Below are positions 14,715-22,574 of a stretch of 38,129 nt of DNA, in pieces. Source of the stretch: Intrasporangium sp. (GTDB taxonomy: Bacteria; Actinomycetota; Actinomycetes; Actinomycetales; Dermatophilaceae); assembly GCF_030452765.1 (NCBI RefSeq), contig NZ_JAKDLO010000018.1, forward strand, positions 1 through 38,129, read 5' to 3'. The notes beneath the pieces are model-generated. The model was not told the DNA's origin. It was given only the letters and a program-made list of their open reading frames with translations, and made no database searches. Position 1 is the stretch's first letter, and each line of letters starts with the position of its first letter. The position numbers were made by a program, and so were the translations under genes.

Positions 14715-15248
14715 ATGGATCCTCAACACGACGTCAACGTCGAAGTCGCGCCGATCTACGCGCGCGGATCATTGCAGGGGTTCATCCTGGTCGGGCGCTG
14801 GCCCGTCGATACGGTCGAATGGACGCAGTTCCTGTGGCTCGCCGTCCGGGTGGCCGCCGTGCCGACGATGCTGCCGCACGGCAGCACGGTCTTCCGCGTC
14901 GTCGAGTCCGTCCCGGAGGACTCGCCGTTGCGGTCCGTCGGGGTCGTGCTGGCGGAGGGACAGCTCGTCGGCGACCACGCGCTGCAGCCCGGCCGGTTCG
15001 CGGACGAGCAACCTGCCGGGCTGGCAGTGCTGCATCCGCCGACCAATACCATCGCGTCGGTCCGCGAGTACGAGACCGCCTCGGGGTGCCTGCTCCTGCC
15101 GGGCCTGCCCTATCTCGGCCTCGCGCATCGAGCGGCCTGGATCGAGGCGGACGCGAGCGGCACCGTCACGAGACTGTCTGCGAAGGACGATATCGACCCG
15201 GGCGACGACCCGGACACGGCTGCCCTCTCGCTGCTGCTCGCGTCCTGA
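14715..15248 (+). CDS. Hypothetical protein; stop codon lies in a 21-bp repeat
   Basis: A 177-residue protein I do not recognise. The ATG has a strong GAGGAGG six bases upstream, and the protein has ordinary soluble composition without signal peptide, membrane segment or cysteine cluster. Mixed hydrophobic segments (GFILVGRWPVDTVEWTQFLW, GCLLLPGLPYLGLAHRAAWI) suggest a compact alpha/beta fold. The C-terminus is acidic (DDIDPGDDPDTA). The TGA stop at 15246 falls inside the first unit of the downstream 21-bp array, so the last codons (A S stop) are supplied by the repeat. It lies 81 bp after marR on the same strand. Confidence 0.75.
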   Translation: MDPQHDVNVEVAPIYARGSLQGFILVGRWPVDTVEWTQFLWLAVRVAAVPTMLPHGSTVFRVVESVPEDSPLRSVGVVLAEGQLVGDHALQPGRFADEQPAGLAVLHPPTNTIASVREYETASGCLLLPGLPYLGLAHRAAWIEADASGTVTRLSAKDDIDPGDDPDTAALSLLLAS

Positions 15249-15345
15249 TCGAGAGTGCAGTCGTCCTGATCGAGAGTGCAGTCGTCCTGATCGAGAGTGC
15301 AGTCGTCCTGATCGAGAGTGCAGTCGTCCCGATCGAGAGTGCGCA
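15241..15345. repeat. 21-bp repeat array 1 (five units, forward orientation)
   Basis: Five head-to-tail units begin at 15241, 15262, 15283, 15304 and 15325, with consensus CGTCCTGATCGAGAGTGCAG plus T. The first four are identical; the fifth has CCCGATC and ends GCGCA. There is no spacer between units, so it is not CRISPR. All six frames are open only because 21 is a multiple of three. The rest of the gap up to the tRNA (15346-15503) shows no gene; TAAGGT at 15462 may be a tRNA -10. Confidence 0.95.
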
Positions 15346-15503
15346 GGGCGCCGCTGTGCGTCACGACGACGGCCGGCCATGGAGTCGCCATGGAGGGGGT
15401 GGTTGGGGCGGCCGGAGACTCAACGACATACGGCGATTTCGTGCCGTGGGCACAGACGCGCTAAGGTAACTGATCGTCCCGGACGCGGCAGTGGGCGGGA
15501 CCT

Positions 15504-15576
15504 GCACCCGTAGCTCAACGGATAGAGCATCTGACTACGGATCAGAAGGTTGGGGTTTCGAATACCTCCGGGTGCG
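15504..15576 (+). tRNA. tRNA-Arg (anticodon ACG)
   Basis: A full cloverleaf: acceptor GCACCCG/CGGGTGC, D stem GCTC/GAGC, anticodon stem TCTGA/TCAGA with loop CTACGGA (anticodon ACG), T stem GGGGT/ACCTC with TTCGAAT loop, and discriminator G. CCA is not encoded. A tyrosine-recombinase remnant lies about 145 bp downstream in inverse orientation, so the 3' end of this tRNA is a likely old attachment site. Confidence 0.95.
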
Positions 15577-15719
15577 CACTGTGTAGAGACAGCAACCAGC
15601 GGCCTGCCCGGCGGGAACGTCGGTCGGGCCGCGACGTTGTTCGCTCCTTGCATGGCCACGGACGGCAGCGCTGACAGCAACGGCGCGGTTCGAGGCCACC
15701 TGACCAGGCGTTGAACAAC

Positions 15720-15818
15720 TCATCGATCGTGTCGGCGGGCTGCCCGCAACGAGGACGGCATGACGTGGCCGTAGAGGTCGGTCGTCATGCTGGGCTGCGT
15801 ATCGCCGAGAACCTTGGG
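15720..15818 (-). pseudogene. C-terminal remnant of a tyrosine recombinase (phage-type integrase)
   Basis: Thirty-two codons plus TGA read PKVLGDTQPSMTTDLYGHVM followed by PSSLRAARRHDR. This is the end of a tyrosine-recombinase catalytic domain: LG[HD]....TT..YGH with the nucleophilic Tyr. The usual His of LGH is Asp here, and everything upstream is replaced by the 21-bp array, so the gene is dead. Its position beside tRNA-Arg is typical of an integrated element, which has since been lost or eroded. Confidence 0.7.
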
Positions 15819-15848
15819 CGGGCTAGAGCGAGGGGTGGTGCGCCTCAG

Positions 15849-16034
15849 TGCACTCTCGATCAGGACAATCGCACTCTCGATCAGGACAAGTGCACTGTCG
15901 ATCGGGAGGGGTGCACTCTCGATCAGGACAATCGCACTGTCGATCAGGACAAGTGCACTGTCGATCAGGACAAGTGCACTGTCGATGGGGAGGGGTGCAC
16001 TGTCGATGGGGGGTGCGCCCTCGATGCGGAGGGA
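15849..16034. repeat. 21-bp repeat array 2 (about nine units, reverse orientation)
   Basis: Units start at 15849, 15870, 15891, 15912, 15933, 15954, 15975 and 15996, each TGCACT(C/G)TCGATCAGGACAA or a variant, followed by a degenerate one at 16014. This is the reverse complement of array 1. The period is exactly 21 bp for seven steps and then 18. Variants alternate between AGGACAA and GGGAGGGG ends. The flanking stretches (15577-15719 and 16035-16193) contain no gene I can support. Confidence 0.95.
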
Positions 16035-16193
16035 GTTGAACGGCATACGGGACTGAAAACTCTGCAAGAAGACGGCATCTCGCTGCCGAAATCCTTGCGG
16101 GCAGCACTGCTTGTGATCGGATTCACCAGCAGGCCTTCACGCGAGTCCCGAAGGGTAGAAACGCGTGGCGTACCGTGAAGCCATCACGTCATA

Positions 16194-16254
16194 TGTTCAC
16201 CATGTGGACACCCATCCGCCGTCCACAGCTCGAACAGAAGAGCTCGAACAGAAG
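16194..16254. promoter_or_regulatory. Palindrome and 14-bp direct repeat upstream of pckG
   Basis: TGTTCAC-cat-GTGGACA (16194-16210) is an imperfect dyad with 6 of 7 matches, of the size of a helix-turn-helix dimer site. AGCTCGAACAGAAG is then repeated twice in tandem (16227-16240 and 16241-16254). They lie 50-110 bp before the pckG start. A gluconeogenic regulator site is possible but nothing identifies the protein. Confidence 0.35.
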
Positions 16255-16305
16255 CCGGCACAAGGTGGTGCGGTGCGCACCCCAGCAAGGGACGAGGTTC
16301 ACAAG

Positions 16306-18132
16306 TTGACTACGACGACGACCAGCCAGACCACGCACGCGCGTCTCGGGGAGTGGGTGAACGAGGTCGCTGCGCTGACCCAGCCGCGCGCGATCCGCTG
16401 GATCACCGGCAGCGACGAGGAGTGGACCGAGCTGACCGATGAGCTGGTCAGGGTCGGCACGTTCGTGCGGCTCGACGACAACAAGAAGCCGAACTCGTTC
16501 TGGTGCGCCTCGGACCCGAACGATGTGGCCCGCGTCGAGGGACGCACCTACATCTGTTCGCAGGATGAGAAGGATGCCGGGCCGACCAACAACTGGATGG
16601 ACCCCGACGAGATGAAGGGCATCCTGACCGACCTCTACCGCGGCTCGATGAAGGGCCGCACCATGTACGTCATCCCGTTCGTCATGGGTCACCTCGATGC
16701 CACCATCCCGATGTTCGGCGTCGAGATCACCGATTCCCCCTATGTCGTCGTGTCGATGCGGATCATGGCCCGGATCGGCTCCGACGTGCTGCAGAAGATG
16801 GAGGAGACGCAGGCCGACTTCGTCCCTGCGCTGCACTCCGTCGGCGTTCCCCTCGAGGAGGGCCAGCAGGACGTGGCCTGGCCGTGCAACGAGACGAAGT
16901 ACATCGTCCACTTCCCCGAGGAGCGCACGATCTGGAGCTACGGATCCGGCTACGGCGGCAACGCCCTGCTCGGCAAGAAGTGCTACGCGCTGCGCATCGC
17001 CTCCGCCATCGCCCGTGACGAGGGCTGGATGGCCGAGCACATGCTCATCCTCAAGCTCACCTCACCCGAGGGGAAGGTCCACTACATCGCGGCGGCGTTC
17101 CCCTCCGCGTGCGGCAAGACGAACCTGGCCATGATCACCCCCACCATCGAGGGGTGGAAGGCCGAGATGGTCGGCGACGACATCGCCTGGATGCGCTTCG
17201 GTGAGGACGGCCGGCTGTATGCCGTCAACCCGGAGTTCGGGCTCTTCGGCGTCGCCCCGGGCACGGGTGACTCGACCAACCCGAACGCGATGACGACGGT
17301 GAACAGGGGCAACTCGATCTTCACCAACGTCGCTCTCACCGACGACGGCGACGTGTGGTGGGAGGGCATGACCGACGAGACGCCGGCCCACCTGACCGAC
17401 TGGCACGGCAACGACTGGACCCCGGCCGACGGCGAGGCGGGCACCAAGGCGGCCCACCCGAACAGCCGCTTCTGCACCCCTGCGAAGCAGTGCCCGATGA
17501 TCGCTCCCGAGTACGACAACCCCGACGGGGTGCCGATCTCGGCGATCCTCTTCGGTGGCCGCCGCAAGACGACGGTCCCGCTCGTCTACGAGTCGCGGGA
17601 CTGGACGCACGGCACCTTCGTCGGCGCGACCCTCTCGTCCGAGACGACGGCCGCGGCCACCGGGGCGGTCGGCGTGGTGCGCCGCGACCCCATGGCGATG
17701 CTCCCGTTCATCGGCTACCACGCCGGCGACTACATGAACCACTGGCTCGAGATCGGCAAGCAGGCCGACGCGAGCAAGCTGCCGAGGATCTTCGGGGTCA
17801 ACTGGTTCCGCCGTGCCGAGGACGGCTCGTTCCTGTGGCCCGGCTTCGGCGACAACAGCCGCGTCCTCAAGTGGGTCGTCGAGCGCATCGAGGGCACGGC
17901 CGACGGGGTCGAGACCCCGATCGGCCTCGTCCCCGCCCCCGGCTCGATCGACCTCGGCGGCCTGGGCGCCGCCGAGGAGACGATCGAGAAGGCGACCGAG
18001 GTCGACGCCGAGGACTGGCGCGCGGAGCTGCCGCTCATCAAGGAGTGGTTCGAAAAGTTCGGTGCGCAGCTCCCGGCCGAGCTGTGGGCCGAGTACGACG
18101 GCCTCAGGGCCCGTCTCGACGCGGCCCAGTGA
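16306..18132 (+). CDS. pckG: Phosphoenolpyruvate carboxykinase (GTP)
   Basis: Converts oxaloacetate and GTP to PEP, CO2 and GDP, the entry step of gluconeogenesis. The 608 residues match the GTP-dependent class. Visible are the P-loop FPSACGKTN at 265-273, the metal/nucleotide segment [20 protein letters not shown] and [11 protein letters not shown] choose the TTG at 16306, with GACGAGG eight bases upstream; the ORF-track start at 16165 adds an unrelated leader. It stands alone between the 21-bp array and two strong hairpins, so it is probably monocistronic. Confidence 0.95.
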   Translation: MTTTTTSQTTHARLGEWVNEVAALTQPRAIRWITGSDEEWTELTDELVRVGTFVRLDDNKKPNSFWCASDPNDVARVEGRTYICSQDEKDAGPTNNWMDPDEMKGILTDLYRGSMKGRTMYVIPFVMGHLDATIPMFGVEITDSPYVVVSMRIMARIGSDVLQKMEETQADFVPALHSVGVPLEEGQQDVAWPCNETKYIVHFPEERTIWSYGSGYGGNALLGKKCYALRIASAIARDEGWMAEHMLILKLTSPEGKVHYIAAAFPSACGKTNLAMITPTIEGWKAEMVGDDIAWMRFGEDGRLYAVNPEFGLFGVAPGTGDSTNPNAMTTVNRGNSIFTNVALTDDGDVWWEGMTDETPAHLTDWHGNDWTPADGEAGTKAAHPNSRFCTPAKQCPMIAPEYDNPDGVPISAILFGGRRKTTVPLVYESRDWTHGTFVGATLSSETTAAATGAVGVVRRDPMAMLPFIGYHAGDYMNHWLEIGKQADASKLPRIFGVNWFRRAEDGSFLWPGFGDNSRVLKWVVERIEGTADGVETPIGLVPAPGSIDLGGLGAAEETIEKATEVDAEDWRAELPLIKEWFEKFGAQLPAELWAEYDGLRARLDAAQ

Positions 18133-18137
18133 GGTCT

Positions 18138-18209
18138 GCCCACCCCTTCCGGTGACGGGGTGGGCGACGTGATGCGGGCCCGGTGCCGCCAGGAGGCGGT
18201 GCCGGGCCC
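18138..18209 (+). terminator. Two tandem GC hairpins after pckG
   Basis: GCCCACCCC/GGGGTGGGC (18138-18165, 10-nt loop) begins six bases after the pckG stop. It is followed by a 15-bp stem with an AGGA loop, GGGCCCGGTGCCGCC/GGCGGTGCCGGGCCC (18176-18209), containing two wobble pairs. Neither has a T-run, as is common for actinobacterial terminators. Confidence 0.75.
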
Positions 18210-18231
18210 TGCGCGCGTGCCACCATGGGAC

Positions 18232-18729
18232 ATGGAAGACCCCGCACCATACGATCGCCACGAGTCGGAGGCCCAGCGCCTCGACCGCAACTTCAACGAG
18301 CAGCTTCAGGAAGTGCGGATCGCTCAGGCGGGGGTGCAGATCCTCTTCGCCTTCCTGCTGACCCTGCCGTTCCAGTCCCGGTTCACGGTCCTGAACGAGG
18401 TCCAGCTTCGGATCTACTTCGCCATCCTCGTCGCCTCGGCGCTCTCGGTCGTCCTCTTCACGGCCCCCGTCGCGATGCATCGGGTCCTGTTCCGGCAGGG
18501 CGTCAAGGACTTCGTCGTCAGGTACACCTCCGCACTCGTCTCCTGGGGGTTGTTCACCCTGGCCGTTGCCATCGTCGGCGGGGTCTTCCTGGTGCTCGAC
18601 GTCCTCTTCAGCGCCACGCCGGCGCTGGCCGTCTGCACCGTACTCGGGCTGCTCACCGTGGCCCTGTGGCTCGTCTTGCCCGGGTGGCGCAAGCGGACCA
18701 ACTCGCCCCGAGCGCAGCGGCTCGACTGA
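18232..18729 (+). CDS. DUF6328-like four-helix membrane protein
   Basis: A 165-residue integral membrane protein. A charged N-terminus (RHESEAQRLDRNFNEQLQEV) precedes about four membrane segments near 36-52, 60-82, 98-122 and 130-150, joined by short loops. The pattern ..LQEVRIAQAGVQILFAFLLTLPFQ.RF and the RVLFRQGVKDFVV loop agree with my memory of DUF6328 proteins, whose role is unknown. ATG at 18232 begins just after the pckG terminator hairpins. It is probably a separate unit; the next plus-strand gene is past a tRNA on the other strand. Confidence 0.8.
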   Translation: MEDPAPYDRHESEAQRLDRNFNEQLQEVRIAQAGVQILFAFLLTLPFQSRFTVLNEVQLRIYFAILVASALSVVLFTAPVAMHRVLFRQGVKDFVVRYTSALVSWGLFTLAVAIVGGVFLVLDVLFSATPALAVCTVLGLLTVALWLVLPGWRKRTNSPRAQRLD

Positions 18730-18858
18730 ACGCGGGGCGAGCCCCTGCGGCATACGGCAGGAGCGGGTGCGGTGCGGCAGCCGACAACCGGCGTTCAGGG
18801 CGAGGCGCCGAAGGGGCCCACCCCCGCCGTGTTCCGGAGTGGGCCACTTCGACATCGG

Positions 18859-18945
18859 CGGAGGCGGCGGGATTTGAACCCGCGAGGGGTCTCAACCCCA
18901 ACCCGCTTAGCAGGCGGGCGCACTAGGCCACTATGCGACGCCTCC
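18859..18945 (-). tRNA. tRNA-Ser (anticodon GCU)
   Basis: On the minus strand: acceptor GGAGGCG/CGCCTCC, anticodon stem-loop CCCGC-CTGCTAA-GCGGG (anticodon GCT), a long class II variable arm (TTGGGGTTGAGACCCCT), and T arm GCGGG-TTCAAAT-CCCGC with discriminator G. Length is 87 nt; CCA is not encoded. Confidence 0.96.
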
Positions 18946-19107
18946 ATGCCCGGCCGAAGATGCGGGCGTGCACAGGCTACCGGCCCGAGGCCCACCGGCC
19001 AAAACCAGCGCGGCTGTACAAGGAGGCCGGCTCCGGCTCGTCTAGGCGTCTCACCGGCTGACAAGGCACAATGCATAGGTTGCACGACTGGTGAACGAGA
19101 GGATGAT

Positions 19108-20670
19108 ATGGTCGCCGCGCCACGCCGACGCGTCGCGGCACCCGAGAGCCGCGAGACCCTCCGTCGTGATCTCGCGCACCATTTCCGCCGCGCCCTCGGC
19201 CTGACTGCGCTCGGCACGGTCATCCCGGGTGCCGGCCTGACGCGGACCCGTAGCCGGGTCATCGGCTGGGTGCTCGTCGGGATCACGGTCCTCGCCGTCG
19301 CCACCGTGGCCTGGTTCCTGCTGACCCACGGCGTCATGAAGTCGGGGCTGGCCCTGATCGGGCGGCCCGAGCTGCTCCGCGTCGCGGCGATGGCCTTCGT
19401 CGTCGGCGGGCTCGTCTGGTGCGCCTCGATCATCCTGACCGCCATCCGCGCCCGGCCGGTCTCTCTCGATCGCACCCGGACCCGGCTCCTCGCCGCGTTC
19501 ACGACGGTCATGGTGCTGCTGGTCGGCGGCACGTCATACAAGGCGGCCGAGTACGCGTCGATCACCCAGGACACGATCCAGTCCGTGTTCCAGGCCCCTC
19601 CGAACCGCCACGGGGCGGTCGATGGTCCCGAGCTCGTCGAGGGCCCCGACCCGTGGGCCAACACCCCCCGGGTCAACATCCTGCTGCTGGGCTCGGACGC
19701 GGGCGTGGGCCGGGTCGGCACGCGAACCGACTCGATGATCGTCGCGAGCATCAACACCCAGACCGGCAACACGGTGCTCATCTCGCTGCCCCGCAACCTC
19801 CAGTACGTGCCGATCCCGAAGGCGAGCCCGCTGCGCCGGCTCTACCCGTCGGGTGTCTACGGCAAGCCCTACTGCATCCGGCAGCAGGCCGACCCGTCCG
19901 ACGGATGCCTCCTCAACGCCATCTGGACCGAGGCCGACCAGTTCGCCGCAGACCATCCGGGCAGCTTTCCCGGGGTTGCGAGCCCGGGCCGCGACACGAT
20001 CCGCGACGTCATCTCCGAGGTCGTCGGACTCAAGATCGACCACACCGTCGTGATCGACCTCAAGGGCTTCGTCCAGCTCGTCGATGCGATGGGTGGGGTC
20101 GAGATCGACGTCAAGGAGGGCGCCTACGGCGGCAAGCTGCCGATCGGCGGGCACGTGACGGCGAGCGGACTGATCACCGGTGTCAAGGGCTACTTCGAGC
20201 CGGGGCGCCAACACCTCGACGGCTGGCACACCCTGTGGTACGCGCGCACCCGCGCAGCCGACGACGACTACAGCCGAATGGGTCGGCAGCGCTGTGTCAT
20301 CAAGGCCGTCGTGGGCCAGGTCAACCCGGCCGCGATGCTCGCCAGGTACGCCGAGGTCGTCCGGATCGCCAAGGACAACATCTACACGGACATCCCGAGC
20401 GCGAACCTGAGCGCCTACGTCGACCTCATCGAGCGGGTCCAGCAGGCCAAGATCACGAGCGTGGCCCTCGACCCGAAGCACGGCGTCAACACCGCCGACC
20501 CCGACTTCGACGTCATCCACCGCGAGATCAAGAAGGCGCTCAACCCGCCCAAGCCGAAGGCGAAGCCGGTGCCCACCGGCACCTCGAGGCACGAGGCGGT
20601 GGCCCCGACCCCGACACGCACCCCGGCTCCGAAGACCACGACGTCCGCGACCGACGACGACGAGTGCTGA
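19108..20670 (+). CDS. LytR-CpsA-Psr family cell-wall glycopolymer ligase
   Basis: A 520-residue membrane protein. Residues 1-150 contain three hydrophobic segments (IGWVLVGITVLAVATVAWFL, LLRVAAMAFVVGGLVWCASI, LLAAFTTVMVLLVGGTSYKA), more than the single anchor usual for the family. The extracytoplasmic LCP domain follows: VNILLLGSDAG, GTRTDSMIVASI, LISLPRNLQ, DLKGFVQLVDAMGGVEIDV, WYARTRAADDDYSRMGRQRC. The conserved Arg and Asp residues bind the polyprenyl pyrophosphate donor. The C-terminal tail is Pro/Thr-rich. These proteins attach teichoic-acid or arabinogalactan-like polymers to peptidoglycan. ATG at 19108 has GAGAGGA upstream; the ORF-track start at 18772 crosses the tRNA. Confidence 0.93.
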   Translation: MVAAPRRRVAAPESRETLRRDLAHHFRRALGLTALGTVIPGAGLTRTRSRVIGWVLVGITVLAVATVAWFLLTHGVMKSGLALIGRPELLRVAAMAFVVGGLVWCASIILTAIRARPVSLDRTRTRLLAAFTTVMVLLVGGTSYKAAEYASITQDTIQSVFQAPPNRHGAVDGPELVEGPDPWANTPRVNILLLGSDAGVGRVGTRTDSMIVASINTQTGNTVLISLPRNLQYVPIPKASPLRRLYPSGVYGKPYCIRQQADPSDGCLLNAIWTEADQFAADHPGSFPGVASPGRDTIRDVISEVVGLKIDHTVVIDLKGFVQLVDAMGGVEIDVKEGAYGGKLPIGGHVTASGLITGVKGYFEPGRQHLDGWHTLWYARTRAADDDYSRMGRQRCVIKAVVGQVNPAAMLARYAEVVRIAKDNIYTDIPSANLSAYVDLIERVQQAKITSVALDPKHGVNTADPDFDVIHREIKKALNPPKPKAKPVPTGTSRHEAVAPTPTRTPAPKTTTSATDDDEC

Positions 20671-20677
20671 CACGATC

Positions 20678-20705
20678 GCAGCCCCCGGCCGGAGCCGGGG
20701 GCTGC
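20678..20705. terminator. Convergent terminator between LCP gene and cspA
   Basis: GCAGCCCCCGGC-cgga-GCCGGGGGCTGC is a perfect 12-bp stem with a four-base loop. It starts seven bases after the LCP stop and about 30 bp from the cspA stop on the other strand. It can serve both transcripts. Confidence 0.85.
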
Positions 20706-20736
20706 TGTCAGAGAACGCGGTGTCGCGCTGCCTGCG

Positions 20737-20940
20737 TCAGATCGCGTGAACCTTGTCGGCCTGCGGACCCTTGGGGCCCTGCGTGACCTCGAACTCGACG
20801 CGCTGTGCCTCATCCAGCGAACGGTAGCCGTTCGACTCGATGGCTGAGTAGTGGACGAAGACGTCGGGGCCGCCGCCGTCCTGAGCGATGAAACCAAAGC
20901 CCTTCTCGGCGTTGAACCACTTGACGGTGCCCTGTGCCAT
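20737..20940 (-). CDS. cspA: Cold-shock protein CspA family
   Basis: A 67-residue single cold-shock domain. It has the RNA-binding motifs KGFGFI (RNP1) and VFVHY (RNP2) and starts [18 protein letters not shown], the canonical actinobacterial form. It binds single-stranded RNA/DNA and acts as an RNA chaperone. The ATG at 20940 has GGAAGAG about ten bases upstream. The ORF-track extension to 21015 is the 5' leader; about 100 bp of untranslated leader before the folP terminator leaves room for the long regulated leader common for csp genes. Confidence 0.96.
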   Translation of the reverse strand: MAQGTVKWFNAEKGFGFIAQDGGGPDVFVHYSAIESNGYRSLDEAQRVEFEVTQGPKGPQADKVHAI

Positions 20941-21040
20941 ACGGGTAACTCTTCCTTCTGTTGAGCCAGTGGACCCCGCACCTCGCGAGGCCCCGTGGCT
21001 GCCGCTTGACTCCACTCGTCGGGCGGACCCGTCGACGCCG

Positions 21041-21071
21041 AAAGAAAACCCGTCACCATCTGGATGACGGG
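21041..21071 (-). terminator. Rho-independent terminator for the folP2 transcript
   Basis: On the minus strand CCCGTCATCC-aga-TGGTGACGGG forms a stem with one bulge and is followed by TTTTCTTT. It lies about 100 bp after the folP2 stop and upstream of cspA, so it separates the two minus-strand units. Confidence 0.85.
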
Positions 21072-21168
21072 CACCTACTCGACTGCGAGGAACTGCAACT
21101 GCAACCGGCTCGACCGTAGCACGCTACTGGCGAGTTCGCGCGTTGAGGACTCGCCGCACCTGCACAAC

Positions 21169-22173
21169 TCACCCCGGGTTCTCACCAGACGGACGGCGAA
21201 CCCCGCGCAGCGCCAGCAGAGGCGCCCGTTCACCGCGAACGCTGGCCACCATGTCCAGGACCCGCCGGGTGGCCCGAACATCGTGCGCACGAAAGACCGT
21301 CGCACCGAGCCAGGCCGCCACGGCGGTCGCCGCGAGCGAGCCCTCGAGCCGCTCCTCCGCCGGCAGGTCGAGCGTCTCGCCGACGAAGTCCTTGCGCGAC
21401 ACCGCCTGCAGCACGGGGTAGCCGAGGGCGACGAGTTCGGCCGTATGGCGCAGCACCTCAAGGGAGTTCGCGGTCGTCTTGCCGAAGTCGAGGGTCGGGT
21501 CGACGAGGATTCGTTCCCTTGGTATGCCGCTCAGCTCGGCCACGCGCGCACCGCGCGCGAGCGTCGTGATGACGTCACGCACGACGTCAAGTGGGTCGCC
21601 GCCGTAGCTGACGTCGACCGGGTCGGTGCGCGGCGGCAGTCCTCCGGTGTGTGACACGACATACCCGGCGCCCAGGTCGGCCGCGACCCGGACGAGGTCG
21701 GGATCGGCCGCGGCCCAGGTGTCGTTGACCAGGTCGACACCGGCTGCACCGGCCTCCCGCGCGACCTCGGAGCGCCAGGTGTCCAGGCTGACGATGATGC
21801 CGGGATGCACCCCGCGCGCCCACTCGAGGAAGGGGACGACACGCCTGATCTCCTCGATCGGTCCGACGGCATCGCCCTCCTGTCCCGCCCGTACCCCGCC
21901 GATGTCGATGATGTCGGCCCCGGCCTCGAGGGCATCCTCGAGGGCACGCTTGGCGGTGTCGAGGTCCGCGAGCCGGTTGCCGCTGAAGAAGGAGTCCGGG
22001 GTGCGGTTGACGATGGCCATGACCGCCGGCCGGCTCGCATCGAAGCGCCGTCCGCGCAGCACTAGGGGAGCCGGCGAGGGGAGTGCGAGTGGGGCGAGCC
22101 GTCCGAGGACCTCGGCAGCGACGTGGTCGGCCGGCTCGTGATCGCGTTGGCTGGTCACACCCTCGTATCTCAC
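21169..22173 (-). CDS. folP2: Dihydropteroate synthase-like protein, FolP2 type
   Basis: A 334-residue pterin-binding TIM-barrel protein. The N-terminal signature is MAIVNRTPDSFFSG rather than the NVTPDSF of true DHPS, and GADIIDIGGVRAGQEG replaces the usual DIGGESTRPG. Both features match the actinobacterial FolP2 paralogue, reported in Mycobacterium to lack DHPS activity; its real role is unsettled. SLDTWRSEVA, VNDTWAAADPDL and ILVDPTLDFGKT supply the remaining barrel motifs. The start is a GTG at 22173; another GTG at 22158 is possible. The coding sequence includes one copy of GGTATGCCGCTCAGC (as ELSGIP, using the rare ATA codon). Confidence 0.88.
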   Translation of the reverse strand: MRYEGVTSQRDHEPADHVAAEVLGRLAPLALPSPAPLVLRGRRFDASRPAVMAIVNRTPDSFFSGNRLADLDTAKRALEDALEAGADIIDIGGVRAGQEGDAVGPIEEIRRVVPFLEWARGVHPGIIVSLDTWRSEVAREAGAAGVDLVNDTWAAADPDLVRVAADLGAGYVVSHTGGLPPRTDPVDVSYGGDPLDVVRDVITTLARGARVAELSGIPRERILVDPTLDFGKTTANSLEVLRHTAELVALGYPVLQAVSRKDFVGETLDLPAEERLEGSLAATAVAAWLGATVFRAHDVRATRRVLDMVASVRGERAPLLALRGVRRPSGENPG

Positions 22174-22218
22174 GGACTCCCAGCCGGGTCAACCATGGTC
22201 AGGACACGGTTCCGGAAC

Positions 22219-22227
22219 TGTTACACT
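22219..22227 (+). promoter_or_regulatory. Extended -10 promoter of the small transcription unit
   Basis: TGTTACACT fits the extended -10 form TGnTAnnnT. No good -35 is seen 16-18 bp upstream. It reads away from folP2 toward the 36-codon ORF, which would have an untranslated leader of about 155 nt. Confidence 0.45.
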
Positions 22228-22388
22228 TGACGGCGCAGCAGACCCGTCCCCATCGCTTGTCTTGGGCATCGCTTGTCGTGAGGCCGCATCCAGGCCGGCA
22301 CGGTGGCGCTGCAGTTCAGAAGTCGGGCAACGCCGCTCGGCCACGTGGCCGACGAGGCCGTTTGCTATCTAAGGAAACTGAAAACAGA

Positions 22389-22499
22389 ATGTCGTACATC
22401 GTCTCGTTCTTCGCGGTGCTCAACCGGCCGACCGTCGGCGGTCCGGCCCCGCAGATCAAGGCTCACACCACGGCAGAGGAGATGATGGGCCTGCTCTGA
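22389..22499 (+). CDS. Small protein of 36 residues in its own terminated transcript
   Basis: The ORF encodes MSYIVSFFAVLNRPTVGGPA followed by PQIKAHTTAEEMMGLL. I do not recognise it. Support comes from context: AAGGAAA lies 11 bases before the ATG, a likely promoter is at 22219, and a rho-independent hairpin with TTTT begins 23 bases after the stop. The N-terminal 12 residues are hydrophobic but too short for a membrane span. It may be a genuine small protein, or the ORF of a regulatory RNA. The 165-bp leader is not repetitive and forms no riboswitch I recognise. Confidence 0.55.
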   Translation: MSYIVSFFAVLNRPTVGGPAPQIKAHTTAEEMMGLL

Positions 22500-22521
22500 G
22501 GCCACTCCTCGAGGAAGCAGA

Positions 22522-22553
22522 GGGTTCCGGCACTGGCCGGGGCCCTTTTGTCT
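22522..22553 (+). terminator. Rho-independent terminator of the small unit
   Basis: GGGTTCCGGC-actg-GCCGGGGCCC is a 10-bp stem (two G-U pairs) with a four-base loop, followed by TTTTGTCTT. Confidence 0.85.
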
Positions 22554-22574
22554 TGCCCCGCTCCCGATCCAACC

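Noticed and set aside
15241-16034. 21-bp arrays as a CRISPR locus
   Set aside because: Units are contiguous with no unique spacers, are only 21 bp long, and no cas gene is nearby.
15720-16178. ORFs reading through the 21-bp arrays (DQDKCTLD, IESALVL and similar repeats)
   Set aside because: Period divisible by three leaves every frame open; no ribosome site or start is placed sensibly, and five overlapping frames cannot all be genes.
17062-18855. 597-codon minus ORF
   Set aside because: Antisense shadow of pckG and the DUF6328-like gene.
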